Positions 9,903-17,406 of a stretch of DNA of 64,000 bases are shown here, piece by piece. Location of the stretch: the NCBI RefSeq assembly GCF_007858285.1, contig NZ_VFIL01000011.1:118215-182214 (forward strand). The letters run 5' to 3'. This stretch comes from Pseudomonas brenneri. GTDB lineage: Bacteria; Pseudomonadota; Gammaproteobacteria; Pseudomonadales; Pseudomonadaceae. The position numbers and the translations under genes are program-made. The notes below the pieces were generated by a model. It had not been told where the DNA came from. It worked only from the letters and a program-made list of their open reading frames with translations, and did not search any database. How positions within the stretch are numbered: the stretch's first letter is position 1; the number at the start of each line of letters is the position of its first letter.

Positions 9903-10714
9903 ATACCCTACGTGTCGTCTGTCACCAACTCGCACCGCGCATCGCCGATGTGGAACACAACCGCGCACTCAGTGCCGAGGCTATTCGCGGTGCGGCGGCG
10001 CTGGGCGCGCAGGTGGTGGTGTTGCCGGAGTTGATGCAAAGCGGCTACGTGTTCAATGACCGTCATGAAGCCCTGGCGGTCTCCGAGGATCTGGATGGCC
10101 CGACACTCACCCTGTGGAAAGCCCTCGCGAGCGAGCTGGGCATCATTGTCGTGGCCGGGTTTTGTGAGCGGCTGGATGCTGGCCGCCTAGCCAACAGTGC
10201 AGCGCTGATTGAACCCGACGGCAGGCTGACGGTGTACCGCAAGGCGCATTTGTGGGGTCGCGAAAAATTGATCTTCACCCCCGGCAACGAGCCCCCACCG
10301 CTGGTCGAAACCGCTGTCGGACGCATCGCCATGATGATCTGCTACGACCTGGAATTGCCCGAGTGGGTACGCCTGGCGGCACTGGCCGGGGCCGACCTGC
10401 TCTGCGCTCCCGTGAACTGGCCGGACGGCCCGCGCCCAGCTGACGAGAGGCCGGCAGAAATAGTCCGGGTCCAGGCCAATGCCGCAGTCAACCGCATGTT
10501 CATCGCCGCTTGCGACCGTCATGGCGAAGAGCGGGGCGTCAACTGGGTGGGGGGATCCGTGATTGTCGACGCCGATGGCTACCCCTTGGCCGGTGCAGTC
10601 TCACATCAGAAAGAACAGCGCCTGGTGGCTGACCTGCCGCTGGCCCAGGCCAGGGACAAATTCATCAGCGAGCACAACCACGTACATCAAGACCGTCGGC
10701 CGGTTTTGTACTGA
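9899..10714 (+). CDS. Carbon-nitrogen hydrolase (nitrilase superfamily amidase)
   Basis: This 271-residue hydrolase has the complete Glu-Lys-Cys triad: E44 in VVLPELMQSGY, K115 in YRKAHLWG and C148 in AMMICYDLELPE. Size and motifs fit the aliphatic-amide or omega-amidase branch. Its gene overlaps the permease gene by 4 bases. Together with the divergent amino-acid 2-monooxygenase, the likely job is hydrolysis of the amide product to the acid plus ammonia, as DavA does after DavB in lysine catabolism. The real substrate is not established by sequence. Confidence 0.85.
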   Translation: MNTLRVVCHQLAPRIADVEHNRALSAEAIRGAAALGAQVVVLPELMQSGYVFNDRHEALAVSEDLDGPTLTLWKALASELGIIVVAGFCERLDAGRLANSAALIEPDGRLTVYRKAHLWGREKLIFTPGNEPPPLVETAVGRIAMMICYDLELPEWVRLAALAGADLLCAPVNWPDGPRPADERPAEIVRVQANAAVNRMFIAACDRHGEERGVNWVGGSVIVDADGYPLAGAVSHQKEQRLVADLPLAQARDKFISEHNHVHQDRRPVLY

Positions 10715-10814
10715 ACCCTGCGCTGCATACTGGCGAATTGCCGAGACTGTTTTTTGATATTTCTGACAGCTACCAACCCGTTTTTCATGGACTAGGATCT
10801 TGGAACCCGCAAGG

Positions 10815-10841
10815 AAAAGGCCGCTGCAGAGGCCGCCTTTT
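10815..10841 (+). terminator. Possible weak terminator after the amidase gene
   Basis: AAAAGG and CCTTTT flank a GC-rich stretch that can fold, about 100 bases after the amidase stop. The T run is only four bases, so this is a weak call. Confidence 0.3.
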
Positions 10842-10900
10842 GGGCCAGACTGCCTGCCGAACAATCGGCCGGAAACGGAAATCCAGCAGAGGGCTACACC

Positions 10901-11101
10901 ATGGAAAATCAAAACTTCGGCAACATCCTGCAAAATGACACTCAACTATCAACCACCCTTGTCGGCTGGGATGACTTCAGGAAACTGGCGCAAGTCGGTG
11001 ACATCATCCAGGAACCTGGCAGGACGTTGAGAATCACTGAAAAAGTCTTCGAACCGACAGCTTCTGGCGAGCAATTCACGATCCACATCTACGCACGTTA
11101 A
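10901..11101 (+). CDS. Small hypothetical protein (66 residues)
   Basis: The open frame starts MENQNFGNILQND and ends FTIHIYAR. An AGAGG sequence lies about a dozen bases before the ATG. The product is small, without obvious hydrophobic segments or cysteines. I do not recognise a family. The frame has no long competing ORF opposite it, and the codon use looks reasonable. It sits alone between the amidase gene and the convergent gbcB. Confidence 0.45.
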   Translation: MENQNFGNILQNDTQLSTTLVGWDDFRKLAQVGDIIQEPGRTLRITEKVFEPTASGEQFTIHIYAR

Positions 11102-11110
11102 TCCTACCGC

Positions 11111-11144
11111 CTGATCGTTCCCACCTTCGCGGGGGAACGATCAG
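11111..11144. repeat. 12-bp inverted repeat between convergent genes
   Basis: CTGATCGTTCCC (11111-11122) and GGGAACGATCAG (11133-11144) form a perfect 12-bp stem with a 10-base loop. It lies between the small ORF and the gbcB stop. It lacks a T run, so it is either a bidirectional mRNA 3' hairpin or a dispersed repeat rather than a classic terminator. Confidence 0.6.
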
Positions 11145-11151
11145 CGGGGGA

Positions 11152-12252
11152 TTAGAACTCGATGCGCACATCCCCCTTGGGCACGCTGCAGCACGACAGG
11201 ATGTAACCCTCGGCTTCGTCTTCCTCGGTGATGCCGCCGTTGTGCTCCATTTCCACTTCGCCGCCCAGCTTCATGACCTTGCAGGTCCCGCAAATCCCCA
11301 TACCGCAGGCCTTGGGGATCAGCAGGCCGAGCTTGGCCGCCGCCGCATGGACTGTTTCGCCCGGCGCCACACGGATGCTTTTCCCAGACGCAATGAACTC
11401 CACCTGGTGCAGGTCCGCCTGGTCAACTTCCGGCGCGTCCGCTGCTTGTTCGGCTTGCTCCACCGCGTCGGCACGGGCTTCCGGCGGCGTGGCGCCGAAA
11501 GACTCCTCGTGATAACGCGCCATGTCGAAACCGGCCACTTCCAGCAAGCGCTTGACCGCATTCATGTAGGGCGTGGGGCCGCAGCAGAACACTTCGCGCT
11601 CAAGAAAATCCGGCACCATCAGTTCCAGCATCTTGTGGTTCAGGTACCCGCGATACCCGGCCCAGGGTTCACCCAGACCGTGCTTCTCGCAGATCAGGTG
11701 CAGGCTGAAGTTGTCGATCCGCGAGGCCATGTGTTCCAGCTCACGGTGGTAGATGATGTCTTTGGGCGAGCGCGCGCTGTGGATAAACGTCATATCGACA
11801 TTCGCGTTGGTGTCATAGAACCAACGGGCCATGGACATCACCGGCGTGATCCCCACGCCACCGCTCAGGTACAACACCTTCGGGCTCGGGAAGTCGATGG
11901 CATTGAACAACCCCACCGGGCCGTGTACCGCCAGCTCTTGCCCCTCATGCAGGGTGTCGTGCAGCCAGTTGGAAACCCGTCCGCCCGGTACGCGCTTGAT
12001 CGTCACCGAAAAGCTGTAGGGCACCGACGGCGAACTGGAAATGGTGTAGGAGCGCATGATCGGCTGACCTTCGATTTCCAACTCCAGGGTGACGAACTGC
12101 CCCGGCTTGAAAAAGAACAGGATCGGCTGGTCAGCCATAAAGCAGAAGGTGCGCACGTCCCAGGTTTCCTGGATGACTTTGACGCAACGGACAATGTGTC
12201 GACCATTGGCCCAGGTCTGGGTGGTGACAGGATTCAGGAAGCTGTTGGACAT
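11152..12252 (-). CDS. gbcB: Glycine betaine demethylase reductase component
   Basis: This 366-residue electron-transfer partner of GbcA feeds NAD(P)H electrons to the Rieske oxygenase. It has an N-terminal ferredoxin-reductase FAD domain (MRSYTISSSPSVPYSF) and a nucleotide domain (YLSGGVGITPVMSM, CCGPTPYMNAV). A C-terminal plant-type 2Fe-2S ferredoxin has cysteines in KACGMGICGTCKV and a last Cys in YILSCC. The start MSNSFLNPVTTQ at 12252 was chosen over ATG 12264 because it gives the family N-terminus and length. It is divergent from gbcA, and both are expected GbdR targets. Confidence 0.95.
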   Translation of the reverse strand: MSNSFLNPVTTQTWANGRHIVRCVKVIQETWDVRTFCFMADQPILFFFKPGQFVTLELEIEGQPIMRSYTISSSPSVPYSFSVTIKRVPGGRVSNWLHDTLHEGQELAVHGPVGLFNAIDFPSPKVLYLSGGVGITPVMSMARWFYDTNANVDMTFIHSARSPKDIIYHRELEHMASRIDNFSLHLICEKHGLGEPWAGYRGYLNHKMLELMVPDFLEREVFCCGPTPYMNAVKRLLEVAGFDMARYHEESFGATPPEARADAVEQAEQAADAPEVDQADLHQVEFIASGKSIRVAPGETVHAAAAKLGLLIPKACGMGICGTCKVMKLGGEVEMEHNGGITEEDEAEGYILSCCSVPKGDVRIEF

Positions 12253-12322
12253 GCTGTTCTCCACGGCCGTAGTTCGGCTTGATGCTGGCGATTCTGCGTA
12301 AGGCCGCTACCTGCCATTTACC

Positions 12323-12403
12323 TATCTGCGACATTCGCATACTTATCGCGACCAGCCCCCATACCACTGGGGTTGCGCGTCGGGAACAGAGTGGGCCATG
12401 TCG
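12323..12403. promoter_or_regulatory. Candidate GbdR sites between gbcB and gbcA
   Basis: Toward gbcB there are two GCGAC words (12328 and 12348) 20 bases apart, each preceded by TATC. Toward gbcA there are CGTCG (12378) and TGTCG (12399), 21 bases apart. ACTTATCGCG occurs at 12341 and again at 12493. Phased direct half-sites are what an AraC-family activator such as GbdR would bind. No footprint data are available here, so this is a pattern-based proposal. Confidence 0.35.
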
Positions 12404-12533
12404 TTAATGGATAAGGTTGCGGGCACCGCCGGGCCCACACTCGCAGCCAACAACGACGCTTTCTTTACGCCTTGCTGCAAACCTGATTAGCCACTTATCG
12501 CGGCCACACAGAATGGCCTTGAGGACACACACG

Positions 12534-13829
12534 ATGGACGTCACCGCAACCCTGAGCTTGGGCGATCCGCTGGAACCCGCACGCAAGGCCACCGCACAAA
12601 TGCTGCAAGAACGCGAGCGCACGTTCTCGCTGCCGCAGCCGTTTTACTCTGACCAGCGACTGTTCGATATCGACATGCAGGAGATCTTCCAGAAGGAATG
12701 GTTGATCGCCGGCATGACTTGCGAAATCCCCACCAAGGGCAACTACCTGACCCTGCAGATCGGCAAAAACCCGATCATCGTGATTCGTGGTGCCGAAGGC
12801 GTGGTGCATGCCTTTCACAACGTCTGCCGCCATCGCGGTTCGCGCTTGTGCACCAGCGACAAGGGCAAGGTCGCCAAGCTGGTTTGCCACTACCACCAGT
12901 GGACCTACGAACTCGACGGGCGCCTGCTGTTCGCCGGCACCGAGATGGGCACCGACTTCGACATGAAGCAATACGGCCTCAAGCCAGTGAACGTGAAGAC
13001 CGCCGGCGGCTACATCTTTATCAGCCTGGCCGAGAACCCGCCGGCCATCGATGACTTTCTGTCGACGCTGAACCACTACATGGAACCCTACGACATGGAA
13101 AACACCAAGGTGGCGATCCAGACCACCTTGTTCGAAAAAGCCAACTGGAAACTGGTGCTGGAAAACAACCGCGAGTGCTACCACTGCAACGCCTCGCACC
13201 CCGAGTTGCTGAAAACCCTGCTGGAATGGGACGACGTCACCGACCCTCGGGCCGACCAGGCCTTCAAGGACCACGTCGCTGCCTCTGCTGCCGCCTGGGA
13301 CGCCGAGAAAATCCCTTACGCCCACGCCAGCTTCGGCCTGCGTAACCGCATCGTGCGCATGCCGCTGCTCAAGGGCACCGTCTCCATGACCCTGGATGGC
13401 AAACAGGGCTGCAAAAAATTGATGGGCCGGATCCAGAACCCGGACCTGGGTTCGATGCGCATCCTGCACCTGCCCCACTCGTGGAACCACTGCATGGGCG
13501 ATCACATCATCGTCTTCACGGTGTGGCCGATCAGCGCCCAGGAAACCATGGTCACCACCAAGTGGCTGGTACACAAGGACGCCGTGGAAGGTGTGGACTA
13601 CGACGTCGAGCGCATGCGCCAGGTGTGGGACGCGACCAATGACCAGGACCGTCGCCTGGCCGAAGAGAACCAGCGTGGGATCAACTCCACCGCTTACCAG
13701 CCAGGGCCGTATTCCAAGACCTATGAATTTGGCGTGGTGAACTTTGTGGACTGGTACAGCGAACGCATGCTCAACAACCTGGGAGCGGCACCGGCGCCAT
13801 ACCTCAAGGGCGTTGCCGCACACGAGTAA
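12534..13829 (+). CDS. gbcA: Glycine betaine demethylase, Rieske oxygenase component
   Basis: This 431-residue ring-hydroxylating-type oxygenase uses O2 to demethylate glycine betaine to dimethylglycine and formaldehyde. The Rieske 2Fe-2S ligands are visible (C98-x-H100 in NVCRHRGSR and C118-x2-H121 in LVCHYHQW). The mononuclear iron region is NNRECYHCNASHPE with H217 and H222. The start MDVTATLSLGDPLE at 12534 is preceded by TTGAGGACACACACG, a reasonable ribosome site. The open frame begins earlier, at 12417, but that extension lacks the family character. Confidence 0.95.
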   Translation: MDVTATLSLGDPLEPARKATAQMLQERERTFSLPQPFYSDQRLFDIDMQEIFQKEWLIAGMTCEIPTKGNYLTLQIGKNPIIVIRGAEGVVHAFHNVCRHRGSRLCTSDKGKVAKLVCHYHQWTYELDGRLLFAGTEMGTDFDMKQYGLKPVNVKTAGGYIFISLAENPPAIDDFLSTLNHYMEPYDMENTKVAIQTTLFEKANWKLVLENNRECYHCNASHPELLKTLLEWDDVTDPRADQAFKDHVAASAAAWDAEKIPYAHASFGLRNRIVRMPLLKGTVSMTLDGKQGCKKLMGRIQNPDLGSMRILHLPHSWNHCMGDHIIVFTVWPISAQETMVTTKWLVHKDAVEGVDYDVERMRQVWDATNDQDRRLAEENQRGINSTAYQPGPYSKTYEFGVVNFVDWYSERMLNNLGAAPAPYLKGVAAHE

Positions 13830-13846
13830 CTGACCCACCGAGCATC

Positions 13847-14048
13847 AAACTGTGGGAGCGCCAGTCAGTTAAGCCTTTTTGTAGGAGCGAGGGGGACGCC
13901 TAGTTCTTGCTCGCGAAGAACTTGAGAGCGCCGCGTTTACCTAGCAAACACGCGTTATCGTTGACGTCCTTCGCGAGCAAGCTCGCTCCTACAGAAAGCA
14001 GAATCCGCTTAACTGACTGGCATTAGGGCAAGCCAGCTCCCACAGTTT
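13847..14048. repeat. Nested REP elements
   Basis: The inner doublet (13880-13994) is a TGTAGGAGCG-type REP pair. Its left arm carries an extra ~15-base insert (GGGGGACGCCTAGTT) inside the hairpin. Around it is a second, perfect 14-bp inverted repeat (13861-13874 and 14007-14020, CCAGTCAGTTAAGC). Outside that are TGTGGGAGCG and AGCTCCCACA arms. It looks like one REP pair sitting inside another. Confidence 0.85.
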
Positions 14049-14228
14049 GGCTCTCCACTTGGTCAGAAATTGATCATCGCGCCGCCAGCCCGCTGTTACC
14101 CTGCCCTCCAGCCATCGCCCAACAACTTATCCACAAACCCACCCACAGCAATTGTGGGCAACTGCTCTCTCCCCTCGAAATAAAACCAAGAAAATCCGTG
14201 ACTTATTCAAATAAGCGGGTTTCACCCT

Positions 14229-14341
14229 ATATTGATCATATTTCAACCATAAGCGTACAGGCCACGTTTTACATGGCCTACAGCAGAACGCAAACACCTT
14301 ATCCACAGAAGCGCCAACAGACTTTGGGGGCAACTTTGGCC
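14229..14341. repeat. Long direct repeat, copy A
   Basis: This copy begins ATATTGATCATATTTCAACC, contains a short stem (AGGCCA with TGGCCT), and ends with TTATCCACAGAAGCGCCAAC and a G-rich tail. It is the partner of copy B at 14411. The beginning and end are almost identical between the copies, and the middle keeps a hairpin but not its sequence. Confidence 0.7.
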
Positions 14342-14410
14342 TATCTGTGGAAAACCATCTGAAACCGAGCAAAATCGAGGCTTTGCGCGAAGATTCAAGC
14401 TGAAATGGCA

Positions 14411-14520
14411 ATATTGATCATATTTCAACCAGACCACTACAAGCCTTTATCTATAAGGCCTGTAGCGGGTAGCGAACATCTTATCCACAGAAGCACCAAC
14501 AGACTTTGGGGGCAACTCTG
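14411..14520. repeat. Long direct repeat, copy B
   Basis: This is the partner of copy A at 14229. It begins ATATTGATCATATTTCAACC, has a stronger central stem (CTACAAGCCTT with AAGGCCTGTAG), and ends with TTATCCACAGAAGCACCAAC and GGGGGCAACTCTGG. Divergent middle sequence with a retained stem suggests the structure matters. Confidence 0.7.
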
Positions 14521-14722
14521 GGTCGGAGTTTTTCCTTATCCACAGAAAAAGCCCAGTAAAAACCGTCGCTTAGGTTGGTTGTTTTTCGTACAGAGGGCTG
14601 TAGGGCTTGATTCTATTGGGATGTGGACAGCCGCGAACAGGTTATCCACAGGTGGGTTAACAGGGATTGTGGGTAAGCCGATTCGACTATATGAACCTTC
14701 CTCCTTGAGGCGGCCGACACTT

Positions 14723-15088
14723 TTATAGTTCATAGGCTCCGCCCAACCACGCTATGACCAGAATGGCTAGCGTGAACAGGGTGAATAGTAAAGGGGCGAC
14801 CATCCAGAGTTTTAGATTCCCAGGTACGCTCTTCACTTCTTCAGGAAGAACAAGTTTTCGCCAATAGAACATCTGAGGCATCAATAACACAGCAGCTATC
14901 GCCATTAACCGGACAGGAGCGCCTTTAAAGTGTTGGTTGCGAAGCATGTTCTTGGTGTCATTAATAAAGATGCTTTTTTCAAAATAACTCTCTGCAATTT
15001 CAAGCTTTGTATGTGCTAGATACACATCCAAAGGCATTACTAGCAGCATGCAGATGGCTGCGATTATTCCAGTAATTTCTAGGATCAT
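14723..15088 (-). CDS. Small polytopic membrane protein, putative immunity protein 2
   Basis: This 121-residue protein (MILEITGIIAAICMLLVMPLD) has about three to four hydrophobic segments: residues ~5-22, ~58-74 and a long one near 92-118 (LKLWMVAPLLFTLFTLAILV). It is paralogous to the gene at 15131-15496. Both are 121 residues and share RLFA/RLMA...LMP, W-R-x-LVL, and LWMV-x-P-x-LFT-x-F. Two copies of a membrane protein right behind a glycine-rich hydrophobic effector-like gene fit inner-membrane immunity proteins against a pore former. The family is not recognised by name. Codon use is visibly more AT-rich than in neighbouring genes. Confidence 0.7.
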   Translation of the reverse strand: MILEITGIIAAICMLLVMPLDVYLAHTKLEIAESYFEKSIFINDTKNMLRNQHFKGAPVRLMAIAAVLLMPQMFYWRKLVLPEEVKSVPGNLKLWMVAPLLFTLFTLAILVIAWLGGAYEL

Positions 15089-15130
15089 CTGTAGCGGCCC
15101 TACTACCCCAACCTTAGTAGTCTGTGATGG

Positions 15131-15496
15131 TTAACACCTGTAAATCAACAACAGCCCAGAAACAATCATTACAACCAACGAAAACATCGTGAACAAAAAT
15201 GGAATAACCATCCACAACCTGAGACTTCTAGGAATATTTTCCACATCGTCAACAAGCACCAAACCTCGCCACTGAAAGACCCGTGGCATAAGAATGACGA
15301 GCGCAACAGCGAACAATCGCTTTACTTTCCCATCAAAAAAACCACCTTGAAACATGTATTTGAACATCACAACAAATGAACTGTATTTCAAATAACCTTC
15401 AACCTCTTCGACTTTTACGCATGCCACAAAAAAATTGATCGGCAAACTTAAAACCACAAAAATTGCCGACCATATACTAACGAACTCCAGATTCAT
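15131..15496 (-). CDS. Small polytopic membrane protein, putative immunity protein 1
   Basis: This 121-residue protein (MNLEFVSIWSAIFVVLSLP) has the same length and layout as its paralogue at 14723-15088, including LRLWMVIPFLFTMFSLVVMI near the C-terminus. Its ATG overlaps the stop of the effector-like gene (ATGA at 15496-15493), so the two are translationally coupled, as expected when immunity must be made with the toxin. The gap to the second copy is 42 bases. The function is inferred from topology and position only. Confidence 0.72.
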   Translation of the reverse strand: MNLEFVSIWSAIFVVLSLPINFFVACVKVEEVEGYLKYSSFVVMFKYMFQGGFFDGKVKRLFAVALVILMPRVFQWRGLVLVDDVENIPRSLRLWMVIPFLFTMFSLVVMIVSGLLLIYRC

Positions 15497-16473
15497 TGGT
15501 GGTTCCTTGAAAGTTCATACAGGCGCGAGCCTGCGATCTCACCCGTCTTATTTCCTAACAGGCCAATGGATGCACCTCCGGCGGCGCCACCAACAATGGC
15601 GCACCCAAGCGCCCCCGCTCCTCCGGTAGGTATACCAAACACAACAGCGCACACAGCAACTCCAAGAGCCGCTCCCACTTCGCCTCCCAACACTGCGCCC
15701 CCCACTCCGAATGCAAGTTTGCCCCCCTCCACATACTTCGCCTGCGTACACTCCTCCTCACGCCCCAACGAACACGCCTCCCTAACGCCCAGCGCACTCA
15801 CCCCAACATCCAACGCCAAGCCAATATAAGTACCTTTTTTCAACAACTCCGAAGCCCTGGCTACCCGCTTAACGGTTTGCTCATACCCGCGAATTTCTCC
15901 CTGATGCAAATAGCTTTTACTGGAGATCCCTAACATCCTTTTGATCGAGCCTGCATTTTTGAGCCCGGAGCCAAAACGGGCCATTCCCCGGAGTTGGTTG
16001 TCGAGACGAATGAACAAGGCTCTACGCTTTACCAAGAACTCATCCTTTGCGCCCAAAGTGCCCTTGCTCAAGTACTGCTTATGTAAGCCGTCGATATCCT
16101 TCAGGGTATTTTCGATACCCTCCAAATGCTTGCTCCAGGCACTGCTGGCACTGCCGATTCCAATGGAGGCATCGGCCATGATGCTTTTCAATTGATCGTA
16201 GTTTTCGATCAAGAATTGATCAGCCGCGGAGTGAGCCAAAAGCGCACGTTTTACATTTTCTGCCGACTGCATCAACTGCGCCTCTTCAGCCGTGCAGGAG
16301 GCTGTACGTCTGTCCTCGATAATCACCAGTTGCCCAGGTAATACCACGGTGTTGCGGATATGTGGGTTGAGGGTGTCGAACTTGGTATGGATATGAGGAT
16401 CAAGCGACAAGCTTAGTTTGAGCAATGAATAGGGTTGTGGTCGTTCGTTGATAAATGCATAAGGTCCCTGCAT
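15493..16473 (-). CDS. Putative pore-forming effector with N-terminal LysM-like segment
   Basis: This 326-residue protein starts at ATG 16473. A strong ribosome site, GGGGAGG, lies 7 bases upstream and decides this start over the GTG at 16521. Residues ~15-53 resemble a LysM end (TLNPHIRNTVVLPGQLVII). Residues ~60-205 are charged and helical (SAENVKRALLAHSAADQF). A hydrophobic segment (IGLALDVGVSALGV) follows, then a small Cys-flanked loop (CSLGREEEC). Last comes a glycine-rich hydrophobic stretch of ~55 residues (LAFGVGGAVLGGEVGAALGV, then IVGGAAGGASIGLLG), like glycine-zipper pore formers. No signal peptide, VgrG, PAAR or Rhs part is present. It heads an operon with two paralogous membrane proteins. 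A contact-delivered or colicin-like toxin is inferred, not proven. Confidence 0.65.
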   Translation of the reverse strand: MQGPYAFINERPQPYSLLKLSLSLDPHIHTKFDTLNPHIRNTVVLPGQLVIIEDRRTASCTAEEAQLMQSAENVKRALLAHSAADQFLIENYDQLKSIMADASIGIGSASSAWSKHLEGIENTLKDIDGLHKQYLSKGTLGAKDEFLVKRRALFIRLDNQLRGMARFGSGLKNAGSIKRMLGISSKSYLHQGEIRGYEQTVKRVARASELLKKGTYIGLALDVGVSALGVREACSLGREEECTQAKYVEGGKLAFGVGGAVLGGEVGAALGVAVCAVVFGIPTGGAGALGCAIVGGAAGGASIGLLGNKTGEIAGSRLYELSRNHQ

Positions 16474-16694
16474 TGCCTGCACCTCCCCGGACTGTAGCGT
16501 CCGACTATAAGTAGGCACCACAGCAGGTGTAAGACGAGGAAGGGGCTGTTATGACGGATTCAGAAGTGGACTACGCAGGTTGGAAATCCGGCTGACAACG
16601 CTTGCAGTCTGCGCCCGATCACATCCAATAAATCACAGCCGTCGCGCAAGGGAGTGACGCAAGGCTGGGGGCAACTCTGGATCGGGCGTCTCCC

Positions 16695-16735
16695 TTATCC
16701 ACAGATGGGTCAACAAGGATTGTGGGTAACCGCAA
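16695..16735. repeat. DnaA-box-pair repeat at the right side of the effector operon
   Basis: TTATCCACAGATGGGTCAAC is followed by GGATTGTGGGTAAC. It closely matches the unit at 14642-14679 (TTATCCACAGGTGGGTTAAC, GGATTGTGGGTAAG). GGGGGCAACTCTGG, seen in repeat copy B, also occurs at about 16668. The effector operon is therefore flanked by directly repeated units, which suggests a mobile or recombining cassette. Confidence 0.65.
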
Positions 16736-16742
16736 TCAAAGA

Positions 16743-17309
16743 TTATGGATACTGCATCAAATAGGCTTCACCGGTCACAGCCAGCATCGGGTGTGGGGTT
16801 ATCTGACAACTGCCGACAATACGAAAACCATGGCGCGTGTAAAACCTCAGGGCCCCCGTATTGGCCGCATAGTCAATCAGACTCAAGCCAATAAGCCCCA
16901 GGCGGTCGGCCCGCTCTCGGGCATGGGCAAGAAATTGCACGCCCAGGCCTTGGTTACGCCAACCTTCGTACAGCGCCAGGCTGGAAATATATAAGGTATC
17001 GGGGATTTCCAGGTCCGCGTAGGGCGCAAGGACGGGATCGGTAACCGGCTCTGCATCCGGGTCATGGCGCATGACATAGCTGTGCATCATGCCCACCACC
17101 GCGCCTTCCGATTCGGCGATCAGGCAATTCTCATAGGAGAAATCCACCCCCGAACGTGCATAACGACGGGTACCAACGTCCACAAGGTCCTGGCCCGGCT
17201 CTGCCAGTTGGCTCCAGATGTAAGCGGCAGCGCCCTCCGAAGAAATCAGAAACAGGCGGGCAATATCACGTGCATCGGCAGGTAGTGCCGGACGAAACAG
17301 GATGGGCAT
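16743..17309 (-). CDS. GNAT family N-acetyltransferase
   Basis: This 188-residue acetyltransferase has the acetyl-CoA motif A region LYISSLALYEGWRNQGLGVQ, containing the R/Q-x-x-G-x-G type loop. Near the C-terminus is ALRFYTRHGFRIVG, the standard GNAT motif B. The N-terminus FRPALPADARDIARLF is typical. The acceptor cannot be predicted. It stands between the effector cassette and the dgc/etf operon, and codon use is back to the chromosomal norm. Confidence 0.85.
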   Translation of the reverse strand: MPILFRPALPADARDIARLFLISSEGAAAYIWSQLAEPGQDLVDVGTRRYARSGVDFSYENCLIAESEGAVVGMMHSYVMRHDPDAEPVTDPVLAPYADLEIPDTLYISSLALYEGWRNQGLGVQFLAHARERADRLGLIGLSLIDYAANTGALRFYTRHGFRIVGSCQITPHPMLAVTGEAYLMQYP

Positions 17310-17406
17310 AGGGCTGATTCCTTTAGTTGAAAGTTCTTTGTTTAGTCGCCCTCCATGGTGCCGGCAAATTCACCGGCAATCGCATGTATGAGTGATTATT
17401 TCGGCC

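Larger units (their letters stand above)
14049..14722. repeat. Gene-free stretch with DnaA-box-like repeats
   Basis: No convincing gene lies here. The 9-mer TTATCCACA (a perfect DnaA-box match) occurs at 14127, 14299, 14481, 14536 and 14642, and TGTGGAAAA, its inverted variant, at 14346. Four of the copies are followed after 17-25 bases by TTGTGGG(T/C)AA or TTTGGGGGCAA, so each unit is an imperfect inverted pair of 9-mers. Two longer repeats, 14229-14341 and 14411-14520, share the opening ATATTGATCATATTTCAACC, a central hairpin and the box pair. A further copy lies at 16695, on the other side of the effector operon. Confidence 0.75.

Noticed and set aside
14127..14650. Chromosomal replication origin
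   Set aside because: The DnaA-box matches are spread over repeat units. No dnaA, rpmH or gidA is near, and there is no AT-rich unwinding region of the usual type.
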